A DNA stretch of 10,154 nt from Brevundimonas sp. UBA7534 (GTDB lineage Bacteria > Pseudomonadota > Alphaproteobacteria > Caulobacterales > Caulobacteraceae): positions 304 to 10,457 of the forward strand of contig NZ_DLMO01000152.1 of the NCBI RefSeq assembly GCF_002479325.1, read 5' to 3'. Positions 1 to 5,477 of this stretch are shown here, one piece after another. The notes beneath the pieces were generated by a model. That model did no database searches, was not told where the DNA came from, and worked only from the letters and a program-made list of their open reading frames with translations. A program made the position numbers and the translations under genes. Position 1 is the stretch's first letter; each line of letters begins with the position of its first letter.

Positions 1-293
1 GCCGCCAGACCGCGCTCCAGGGTGTCGGCCACGCCCAGCAGATCCTTGGCGAAGCGCTGGATGGCGAAGGCGCGGGCGTCGTTCTGCTGCGTCTCCGAGC
101 GGCGCTTCAGGTTCTCCATCTCGGCGGCGACGCGCAGGGCGCGGTCCTTCCACTCGTCGCGCTCGGCGATGACGGCGTCCAGCGGGGCCAGGTCGTCGCC
201 CGGATGCGAATCCAGGCCATGCTCGGCGTTGGCCTCGGCCTGATCGGCGTCCAGCTCGGTGAAGTCTTCGTCGTTAAGGGGCTTGTCGCTCAC
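1..293 (-). CDS. grpE: GrpE, nucleotide exchange factor for DnaK (N-terminal part, cut by window edge)
   Basis: GrpE opens the nucleotide cleft of DnaK so that ADP leaves and substrate is released; it works in the cytoplasm with the dnaK and dnaJ products encoded at the other end of this window. About 97 residues are visible. An acidic N-terminal tail (about residues 1-45) leads into the long-helix signature with EMENLKRRSE, DARAFAIQRFAKDLL and VADTLERGL, which is diagnostic of the GrpE coiled coil. The start is GTG at 293-291, giving a protein beginning VSDKPLNDEDF; a GGACGGGA stretch at 308-301 can serve as ribosome binding site. The GTG overlaps the hrcA stop as GTGA, so the two genes are one operon and probably translationally coupled. 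The C-terminal beta domain lies beyond base 1. No separate promoter for grpE was found inside the end of hrcA. Confidence 0.95.
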   Translation of the reverse strand, partial: MSDKPLNDEDFTELDADQAEANAEHGLDSHPGDDLAPLDAVIAERDEWKDRALRVAAEMENLKRRSETQQNDARAFAIQRFAKDLLGVADTLERGLA

Positions 294-1360
294 TTGTCGT
301 TCCCGTCCAGCATCCGGCCCAGCACCCGGGCGGTATAGTCCACCAACGGGATGACACGGGCGTAGTTCAACCGCGCGGGTCCGATCACGCCGATGGCGCC
401 CAGGACCCGCTGCCGGCCGCTCATATAGGGCGCCGCGATGACGGCGGAACCCGAAAGTGAAAACAGGCGCGTTTCCGCGCCGATGAAGATGCGTACGCCC
501 TGCGCCGCATCGACCCCGTCCAGCAGGCCGATCAGCTGCTCCTTTTGCTCAAGGTCGTCGAACAGCACCCGCACCCGCTCCAGGTCGGCCAGGCCGTCCC
601 GGTCCTGAAGCAGGTTGGCGCGGCCGCGCACGATCAGGGCGCGCTCACGGTCAGGCCCGCCGGACCAGGCGGCCAGGCCGTCCTCGACCAGGCGGGCGGC
701 GGTCTGGTCCAGTTCGGTCCGGGCGGCCTCAAGCTCGCCGGCCATCTCGCGCCGGGCGTCGGCGAACGGGCGGCCGCGCAGCCGCGCGTTCAGGAAGTTG
801 GACGCCTCGACCAGGGTGGAGGGGGTCACCCCCGCCGACAGGGTCATGATGCGGTTCTCGACCGTGCCGTCGTCGGCGACAATGACCGCCAGGGCCTGGT
901 CGGCGCCCAGGGCCACGAACTCCACGTGCTTGACGCCCGCATCGCGCACCGGGCTGGACACCACCCCCGCGCCGCCCGCCAGGCCGCTGAGCAGGTTGGA
1001 CGCCTCGTCCAGGGCGGATTCGAAGTTGCGGCCCCGCCCCGCCAGCCGTCCGTCGATCTCCCGGCGTTCGTCCTGGGTCAGGTCGCCGACCTCCAGCAGG
1101 CCGTCGACGAACAGCCGCAGCCCCGCATGGGTGGGAATCCGCCCGGCCGAGGCGTGCGGCGACGCCAGCAACCCCGCCAGCGTCAGATCCTGCATGGTGT
1201 TGCGGATCGAGGCCGGAGACAGCGCCACCCCGCCCAACGACAGGGTGCGCGACCCGACCGGCTCGCCCGTATCCAGATAAGACTCGACGATGCGGCGAAA
1301 GATGTCGCGCGCGCGCTCGTCCAGGGCGGCCAGGCTGGCCGAGGGGTGGATCAGGCTCAT
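290..1360 (-). CDS. hrcA: HrcA, heat-inducible transcription repressor
   Basis: HrcA represses chaperone genes (classically groESL) by binding the CIRCE inverted repeat; GroEL is known to keep it active. The 356 residues match the usual family length (about 340-360). The N-terminal winged-helix region is clear: YLDTGEPVGSRTLS near residues 28-41, then SPASIRNTMQDL and the hallmark PHASAGRIPTHAGLRLFVD, which ends near residue 87. The remainder is the GAF-like effector and dimerisation region, including GLLDGVDAAQGVRIFIGAET and RVLGAIGVIGPARLNYARVIPLVDYTA at the C terminus. The ATG at 1360 has no convincing Shine-Dalgarno sequence within 15 nt (TCCTGAAACC precedes it). It is first in the hrcA-grpE operon and divergent from rph with only 44 nt between starts. 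I see no CIRCE element (TTAGCACTC-N9-GAGTGCTAA) anywhere in the window, so its targets are probably elsewhere. Confidence 0.97.
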   Translation of the reverse strand: MSLIHPSASLAALDERARDIFRRIVESYLDTGEPVGSRTLSLGGVALSPASIRNTMQDLTLAGLLASPHASAGRIPTHAGLRLFVDGLLEVGDLTQDERREIDGRLAGRGRNFESALDEASNLLSGLAGGAGVVSSPVRDAGVKHVEFVALGADQALAVIVADDGTVENRIMTLSAGVTPSTLVEASNFLNARLRGRPFADARREMAGELEAARTELDQTAARLVEDGLAAWSGGPDRERALIVRGRANLLQDRDGLADLERVRVLFDDLEQKEQLIGLLDGVDAAQGVRIFIGAETRLFSLSGSAVIAAPYMSGRQRVLGAIGVIGPARLNYARVIPLVDYTARVLGRMLDGNDK

Positions 1361-1368
1361 GGTTTCAG

Positions 1369-1396
1369 GATAAGCACCGCCGCCAGCTCTTCCAAG
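1369..1396 (-). promoter_or_regulatory. Candidate sigma-32-like promoter for hrcA-grpE
   Basis: Reading the minus strand, CTTG at 1396-1393 is followed after 18 nt by CTTATC at 1374-1369. This resembles the alphaproteobacterial heat-shock pattern CTTG-N17/18-CYTATNT, with a mismatch at the last position. Transcription from it would start about 1-4 nt before the hrcA ATG, so the message would be nearly leaderless, which fits the absence of a Shine-Dalgarno sequence. It overlaps the rph ribosome binding site on the other strand. The match is short and may be chance. Confidence 0.35.
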
Positions 1397-1404
1397 GACA
1401 AGCC

Positions 1405-2130
1405 ATGCGCCCTTCGCAACGCACCGACGACCAATTGCGCGCCGTCACCATCGAAACGGGCGTCAACCGCTACGCCGAGGGATCGTGCCTGATCGCCTTC
1501 GGCCACACAAAGGTGCTGGTGACGGCCTCGGTCGAGGAGACCATTCCCGGCTGGATGCGCGGCAAGGGCCAGGGCTGGGTCACGGCCGAATACGGCATGC
1601 TGCCGCGCGCCACCCACACGCGCGGCCGCCGCGAGGCGGCGGCGGGCAAGCAGACCGGCCGCACCCAGGAAATCCAGCGTCTGATCGGCCGGTCCCTGCG
1701 CGCCGTGGTCGACCTGAAGGCGTTGGGCGAGCGGCAGGTGGTGCTGGACTGCGACGTGATCCAGGCCGACGGCGGCACGCGCACGGCCGCCATCACCGGC
1801 GCCTGGGTCGCCATGGCTTCGGCCCTGAATTATCTGCGCGACGAAGGCGTGCTGAAGGCCGACCCGATCCTGGACCAGGTGGCGGCGGTGTCGTGCGGCG
1901 TGTGCGACGGCGTGCCCGTTCTGGACCTCGACTATGAAGAGGACTCGCAGGCGGAGGCGGATTCCAACTTCGTCCTGACCGGTGCGGGCCAGATCGTCGA
2001 GGTGCAGGCGACCGGCGAGAAGCGCGGCTTCTCGCGCGCCGAGTTCGACCGCCTGTTCTCCCTGGCCGAACAGGGCTGCGGCGAACTGTTCGCCCGGCAG
2101 AAGGCGGCCCTGGCGGCGGTCGCCCGCTGA
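1405..2130 (+). CDS. rph: Ribonuclease PH
   Basis: RNase PH is a phosphate-dependent 3'-to-5' exoribonuclease that trims tRNA 3' ends and releases nucleoside diphosphates; it acts as a cytoplasmic hexameric ring. The 241 residues are close to the E. coli protein (about 238). Family signatures are intact: GWVTAEYGMLPRATHTR at residues 57-73, GRTQEIQRLIGR at 85-96 including Arg86, which binds phosphate in the family, and DCDVIQADGGTRTAAITGA at 115-133, where the GTRT segment forms the other part of the phosphate site. Start ATG 1405 is preceded by AAGGA at 1394-1398 with a good 6-nt spacing. It is divergent from hrcA, an arrangement I recall from other alphaproteobacteria. The usual follower in many relatives, rdgB (and then hemW), is absent here; a lipoprotein gene follows instead. 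Confidence 0.97.
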   Translation: MRPSQRTDDQLRAVTIETGVNRYAEGSCLIAFGHTKVLVTASVEETIPGWMRGKGQGWVTAEYGMLPRATHTRGRREAAAGKQTGRTQEIQRLIGRSLRAVVDLKALGERQVVLDCDVIQADGGTRTAAITGAWVAMASALNYLRDEGVLKADPILDQVAAVSCGVCDGVPVLDLDYEEDSQAEADSNFVLTGAGQIVEVQATGEKRGFSRAEFDRLFSLAEQGCGELFARQKAALAAVAR

Positions 2131-2191
2131 ATTCCGCGCGGAGCCTCGCGCCGTCCCGGGCGTTACGACCCGCACCGATCACGAGGTTCGC

Positions 2192-2578
2192 ATGAAGATC
2201 GCCGCTTCCCTTCTGGGTCTGAGCCTTTCGTTGGGGCTGTCGCTGACCGCCTGTCAGCAGCAGTCCGCCGCGCCCGCCGAACCGGCGCCGGCCGCCGCGC
2301 CCGCTCCGACCGCGCCGCCCGAGGCCGCCCCGGCTCCGACGCCCACTCAGACTCCGGCCGAAACGTCCCCGGCCACCCCGACGGCCGATGCGCCCTGCCG
2401 GGATCAGATCGGCGAAGCGGCGGCCACCCGGTTGGCGGAGCGCTGCCGCATGGTCAGCCCGGCGACCCATCCGCCCTGCAACGCGGCCAACCCCTGCGCC
2501 CTGATCCAGAACGAGATCGACCGGTCCTGCGCGATGTGGAACGACGGCGAAAATCCGCCCAAGGAGTGCGAAGCCTGA
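2192..2578 (+). CDS. Small Pro/Ala-rich lipoprotein with a six-cysteine C-terminal domain
   Basis: I do not recognise the family. The 128-residue product has a lipoprotein signal peptide: Lys2, a Leu/Ser-rich hydrophobic stretch at 3-18 and the lipobox LTAC with the lipidated cysteine at residue 21. QQQ follows the cysteine and there is no Asp at +2, so by the E. coli rule it would go to the outer membrane. Residues 25-67 are a disordered Ala/Pro/Thr linker. The C-terminal 60 residues carry six cysteines (69, 85, 96, 102, 113, 126), an even number that suggests up to three disulfides in the periplasm. The open frame extends upstream into the end of rph, but ATG 2192 is chosen because it opens the signal peptide and has GAGG at 2183-2186. 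It lies 61 nt after rph on the same strand and could be co-transcribed. It ends 2 nt from the convergent acetyltransferase gene. Confidence 0.85.
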   Translation: MKIAASLLGLSLSLGLSLTACQQQSAAPAEPAPAAAPAPTAPPEAAPAPTPTQTPAETSPATPTADAPCRDQIGEAAATRLAERCRMVSPATHPPCNAANPCALIQNEIDRSCAMWNDGENPPKECEA

Positions 2579-2580
2579 GG

Positions 2581-3087
2581 TCAGCCCAGCGGGCGGACCA
2601 TGTAGCGGGCGTCCGAGCCATAGCCGGCCAGCTTGGCCGCCATGCCCGGCGGGTCTTGCGGCGCGAAGCCGTGGCGCGCCCAGAATCCGGCCGCGTCGTT
2701 GACCGCCACCAGGGCGACGGCCGGCCAACCGTCCTCGATCGCCTGCTCGACCAGCCGATCCACCACCGCCGCGGTCGCCCCGCCGCCCCGCGCCTGGGGG
2801 TGCAGGGCCAGGTCGTGCAGATAGATCAGGTCGGCGTCCGCGGGCAGGCCTTCGATCACCGTGTTCAGCGCCGGCGCCGACCCCGCCCGCCACGGATAGG
2901 CGATCAGATAGCCCCGCGCCGGCCCCTGCGCCCCCTCCGCCAGGACGAAACATCCCCGCGGATACAGCGCCAGCCGGTTCTCGAAACAGGCCTGGTCCTC
3001 GAAATGGTCGGGAAAGGACAGGCGCGCGACCTCCACCACCCCGGCCACGTCGTCCGGCCGCATCGGCCGCCAGGCGAGACCCGCCAT
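2581..3087 (-). CDS. GNAT-family N-acetyltransferase
   Basis: This is a GCN5-related acetyltransferase of 168 residues, the usual size for a single-domain GNAT. Motif A is visible as YLHDLALHPQARGGGATAAV (about residues 89-108), with the acetyl-CoA pyrophosphate loop QARGGGA at 98-104. Motif B follows as VALVAVNDAAGFWARHGF (124-141), where the Asn and the FWARHGF element are typical. The N-terminal part (WRPMRPDDVAGVVEVAR) is the usual first strand and helix. The substrate cannot be read from the sequence. AAGGTG at 3100-3095 supports the ATG at 3087. It is the last gene of the comF-grxC-amidase-DUF1178 block and starts 1 nt after the DUF1178 stop. It meets the lipoprotein gene end to end with a 2-nt gap and no terminator hairpin between them. 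Confidence 0.9.
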   Translation of the reverse strand: MAGLAWRPMRPDDVAGVVEVARLSFPDHFEDQACFENRLALYPRGCFVLAEGAQGPARGYLIAYPWRAGSAPALNTVIEGLPADADLIYLHDLALHPQARGGGATAAVVDRLVEQAIEDGWPAVALVAVNDAAGFWARHGFAPQDPPGMAAKLAGYGSDARYMVRPLG

Positions 3088-3088
3088 A

Positions 3089-3520
3089 TCAGTTCACCTT
3101 GGCCTTGTCCGGCGGGGCCGCCGGCAGGGGGGCGACGGGAACGCCGTCGTCCTTCAGCTTCCTGACCTCGGCCGGGGTGGCCTCGCCATAGATTTCGCGC
3201 TTGTCGGCGCGGCCCTCGTGGATGTCGCGCGCCTCGCGGGCGAAGGCGTCGCCGACGTAGTCGAAGTTGGCCTCGACATGGGCGCGCACCTCGCGCGCCG
3301 CCTCCATCATCAGGGTCTGCATTTGCGTCGCCATCTCGGGGGCGGCGGACCTCTTCGTGCCGGCGACCGACGGGGCCATGATCGCCTTCTCCACGGTTCG
3401 GGAACCGCAGAACGGGCATTCGACGAAGCCGCGCGCCGCCTGGTCGTCATAGTCGGACGAGGAGCCGAACCAGGCGTCGAATCCGTGGTCGTGGTCGCAC
3501 TTCAGGGCGTAGCGGATCAT
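3089..3520 (-). CDS. DUF1178 family protein, putative zinc-ribbon
   Basis: This is a 143-residue protein of the DUF1178 family, whose function is unknown. The N terminus MIRYALKCDHDHGFDAWF, an acidic DYDDQ segment and the CPFCGS motif (Cys35 and Cys38, with Cys8 and nearby histidines as possible partners) are characteristic and suggest a small zinc ribbon. The middle contains MATQMQTLMMEAAREVRAHVEANFDYVGDAFAREARDIHEG, a predicted helical region conserved in the family, followed by a Pro/Ala-rich tail ending in KAKVN. The open frame continues 54 codons upstream, but that part lies antisense-free inside the amidase gene in another frame and is not the family start. ATG 3520 overlaps the amidase stop as ATGA, so translational coupling is likely; there is no Shine-Dalgarno sequence of its own. 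Constant pairing with a Nit-type amidase and glutaredoxin gene suggests a role linked to them, but that is inference. Confidence 0.9.
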   Translation of the reverse strand: MIRYALKCDHDHGFDAWFGSSSDYDDQAARGFVECPFCGSRTVEKAIMAPSVAGTKRSAAPEMATQMQTLMMEAAREVRAHVEANFDYVGDAFAREARDIHEGRADKREIYGEATPAEVRKLKDDGVPVAPLPAAPPDKAKVN

Positions 3521-4356
3521 CGGGCGGCGGCGAAATCGCGGTCGTGGGTCAGGGACGGTATGGCCGAGCGCGCCCGGGCCACGGCCCCCATGTCCATTTT
3601 CGCGTGAAGAACGCAAGGCTCGTCGTGATCCGCCCGGGCGATCACCTCGCCCCACGGGCCGACCACCAGGGACCGGCCCCACGTCCGCCGGCCGTCCTCG
3701 TGCAGCCCACCCTGGGCCGGCGCCAGGATAAAGGCGCCCGTCTCGATGGCGCGGGCGCGCAGCAAGGTCTCCCAGTGCGCCTCCCCGGTCGGGGCGGTGA
3801 AGGCGGCGGGTACGGCGATCATCGACGCGCCCGCCTGGGCCAGCTGGCGATGCAGGTGCGGAAAGCGCAGGTCGTAGCAGATGGTCAGGCCCAGCCGCCC
3901 CCAGGGCGTGTCGGCGACCGCCGCCGCATCGCCGGGCCGCACGGTCGAACTCTCCCGGTAGCGTTCGCCGTTGGGCAGGTCGACGTCGAAAACGTGCAGC
4001 TTGTCGTAGCGGGCGACGATCCCGCCCCGGTCGTCGATCAGCAGGGATCGGTTGGCGGCGCGGTCGTCGCCCCGGCGCCCCGAACGCACGATGGCGGAAC
4101 CGACCAGCAGCCAGATCCCCAGCTCGGCCGCCAGGCGGCGCAGGCCGAGCACGGCGTCGTCGGCGTCCTCGTCCGCCAGGACGGCGGCGCGACGGTCGCG
4201 GCGCTGCTCCAGCAGGTTCGTCCCCTCGGGGGTCAGGACGAAGCGGGCCCCGCCCCCGGCCGCCTCGCGGATCAGGGGCGCGACATGATCCAACCCGCCG
4301 CGCGCCGTCGCCGGGGTGCGGGTCTGGACCAAGGCGATGTCGAGGCCGCCCGTCAT
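3517..4356 (-). CDS. Nit1/YbeM-like carbon-nitrogen hydrolase, probable deaminated glutathione amidase
   Basis: This is a member of the nitrilase superfamily, 279 residues, full length. The catalytic triad is readable: Glu44 in TPEGTN, Lys119 in RYDKLHVFDVDL and Cys160 in GLTICYDLRFP. The Nit1-branch signatures PAAFTAPTGEAHWE, LLRARAIETGAFI, APAQGG and VGPWGEV follow in order. In this branch the known reaction is hydrolysis of deaminated glutathione, a side product of transaminases, to alpha-ketoglutarate and cysteinylglycine; the substrate here is inferred from family. Location next to glutaredoxin grxC fits a glutathione-related role. The ATG at 4356 lies 3 nt after the grxC stop and has no clear ribosome binding site, so coupled translation is probable. 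The end overlaps the DUF1178 start by 4 nt. Confidence 0.93.
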   Translation of the reverse strand: MTGGLDIALVQTRTPATARGGLDHVAPLIREAAGGGARFVLTPEGTNLLEQRRDRRAAVLADEDADDAVLGLRRLAAELGIWLLVGSAIVRSGRRGDDRAANRSLLIDDRGGIVARYDKLHVFDVDLPNGERYRESSTVRPGDAAAVADTPWGRLGLTICYDLRFPHLHRQLAQAGASMIAVPAAFTAPTGEAHWETLLRARAIETGAFILAPAQGGLHEDGRRTWGRSLVVGPWGEVIARADHDEPCVLHAKMDMGAVARARSAIPSLTHDRDFAAAR

Positions 4357-4359
4357 GGA

Positions 4360-4617
4360 TCAGGCGGCCAGCAGCGCATCCAGCTTGCCCTCGCGGTCAA
4401 GCGCGTGGATGTCGTCGGAGCCGCCGACGTGCTTTCCGTCGATGAAGATCTGCGGGAAGGTCATGGCGCCGCCGGACCGCTCGACCATCTCGGCCTTCTT
4501 CTCCGGGTCGTTGGAGGCGACGATCTCGGTGTAGTCGACGCCCTTCTTCTTCAGCAGCGACATGGCGCTGAAGCAGTAGGGGCAACCGGGCTTGGTGTAG
4601 AGGACGACGTCGGCCAA
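4360..4617 (-). CDS. grxC: Glutaredoxin 3 (GrxC)
   Basis: This is a small dithiol glutaredoxin of 85 residues that reduces protein disulfides and glutathionylated proteins using glutathione in the cytoplasm. The active site CPYC is at residues 12-15 within YTKPGCPYC; the cis-Pro element TFPQIFIDGKHVGG (from about residue 53) and the SDDIHALDREGKL glutathione-binding helix follow, all in the order expected. Length equals the family norm (82-86). The start is TTG at 4617-4615. It is the only initiator after an in-frame stop at 4635-4633, and it has GGAGA just upstream; the next ATG lies beyond the active site. It heads the tight run grxC, amidase, DUF1178, GNAT and is separated from comF by 65 nt containing an inverted repeat. 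Confidence 0.95.
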   Translation of the reverse strand: MADVVLYTKPGCPYCFSAMSLLKKKGVDYTEIVASNDPEKKAEMVERSGGAMTFPQIFIDGKHVGGSDDIHALDREGKLDALLAA

Positions 4618-4623
4618 ATCAGA

Positions 4624-4629
4624 TCTCCA
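4624..4629 (-). promoter_or_regulatory. Ribosome binding site fixing the TTG start of grxC
   Basis: On the minus strand TGGAGA (4629-4624) contains GGAG about 7 nt before TTG at 4617. Together with the in-frame stop at 4635-4633 it decides the TTG start, because no ATG or GTG exists between the stop and the CPYC active site. Confidence 0.65.
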
Positions 4630-4637
4630 GGGTCAGG

Positions 4638-4674
4638 GCCCGCCGCTGGAGCAGCGAGGCGCCGCGCGGCGGGC
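4638..4674 (-). repeat. Inverted repeat between comF and grxC
   Basis: GCCCGCCG at 4638-4645 is the exact reverse complement of CGGCGGGC at 4667-4674, an 8-bp stem with a 21-nt loop in the 65-nt gap. There is no T-run after it in either direction, so it is not a standard intrinsic terminator. It could be an RNA stability or pausing hairpin that separates expression of comF from grxC, or a chance feature of GC-rich DNA. Confidence 0.4.
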
Positions 4675-4682
4675 GTTGCGGA

Positions 4683-5477
4683 TTACATAGACACTTCACG
4701 GGCGTTTCGCACCCGGGCGATGACGGCCAGATCGACGCCGCGCGCCCCGGCGTCGAGCAGGGCGCGGGCGCAGGCCTCGGCCGTCGCGCCCGTGGTCAAC
4801 ACGTCGTCGACCAGAAGGATGCGGCGACCCTTGATGCGGCGACGCCCGGCCTCGGTCACGGCGAAGGCCTTGCTGACGTTCAATCGCCGCCCCCGCCGGC
4901 TCTTGCCGCCCTGGCTGTCGGTCCGGGCGGCGCGGATCAGGGCGTCGGGGACATAGTCGAGGCCGGCCGTCCGGGCCAGCGGCCGGGCGATCTCGGCGGC
5001 CTGGTTGAAACGGCGCGACAGAAGCCGGAACGGATGAAGCGGCACGGGCGTCACGACGTCCGCCTCGGCCAGCAGGTCGGCGGCGGCGCGGCCGATCCAG
5101 CGCGCGAACAGGGGCGCGAACTGCTGCTGGTCGCCGTGCTTGTAGCGCAGGATCAGGCCACGCGACGCCTCGTCATAGACGCAGGCGGCCCGCGTCCGCT
5201 GGAACGGATAGGGCTGGGCCAGGCAGGCGGCGCACCGGTCCTGGGCGAAGGCGCCCCCGTCGTAGTCGAAGGCCGCCCCGCAGCCGTCGCACACCGGCGC
5301 CTCCAGAAAGGCGATGCGGCTCCAGGCGTCGGGCGTCAGGCCCGCGGCGGCGGTCGCCTCGCGGCTGTCGTGGGCCATCGGCGGCAGGATCAGGTCGGCG
5401 GCGGCCCGGCCCAGGCCTCGCAAACGCACGCCTGCCCCTTTCCACGCCGTGCGCCAGGCCCCATCCTGCGCCTCCAT
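4683..5477 (-). CDS. comF: ComF-family phosphoribosyltransferase-like protein
   Basis: ComF-like proteins combine zinc-binding cysteines with a type I phosphoribosyltransferase fold; in competent bacteria they help take up single-stranded DNA, while in alphaproteobacteria the role is unproven. The 264 residues include AADLILPP (26-33), one CxxC...CxxC set (Cys63, 66, 82, 85) in VCDGCG...RCAACLA, the YDEASRGLILRYKHGDQQQF segment, VTPVPLHPFRLLSRRFNQA, and the PRPP-binding loop LLVDDVLTTGAT near residues 221-232. The first CxxC pair that many ComF proteins carry right after LPP is missing (MAHDS stands there). ATG 5477 has GGAGG about 8 nt upstream; GTG 5429 (248 residues) has AAAGGGG at 5441-5435 and is a credible alternative. 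The open frame runs upstream to 6080, but that part is antisense to the methyltransferase. It is divergent from that gene with overlapping start codons. Confidence 0.9.
   Translation of the reverse strand: MEAQDGAWRTAWKGAGVRLRGLGRAAADLILPPMAHDSREATAAAGLTPDAWSRIAFLEAPVCDGCGAAFDYDGGAFAQDRCAACLAQPYPFQRTRAACVYDEASRGLILRYKHGDQQQFAPLFARWIGRAAADLLAEADVVTPVPLHPFRLLSRRFNQAAEIARPLARTAGLDYVPDALIRAARTDSQGGKSRRGRRLNVSKAFAVTEAGRRRIKGRRILLVDDVLTTGATAEACARALLDAGARGVDLAVIARVRNAREVSM

Noticed and set aside
1361..1404. CIRCE operator between hrcA and rph
   Set aside because: No TTAGCACTC or GAGTGCTAA half-site is present.
545..1492. Open frame of 315 codons antisense to hrcA and running into rph
   Set aside because: Shadow of hrcA; Gln/Arg/Gly-rich with no domain.
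2131..2145. CCGCGCGG palindrome just after rph as a terminator
   Set aside because: Only a short self-complementary run with no loop and no T-run.
3544..4956. Open frame of 470 codons on the plus strand
   Set aside because: It is antisense to the amidase, grxC and part of comF, all firmly identified; no recognisable domain.
5314..5475. 54-codon N-terminal extension of the methyltransferase
   Set aside because: It is antisense to comF and the family begins at about PPQIFDARRR; ATG 5476 fits.
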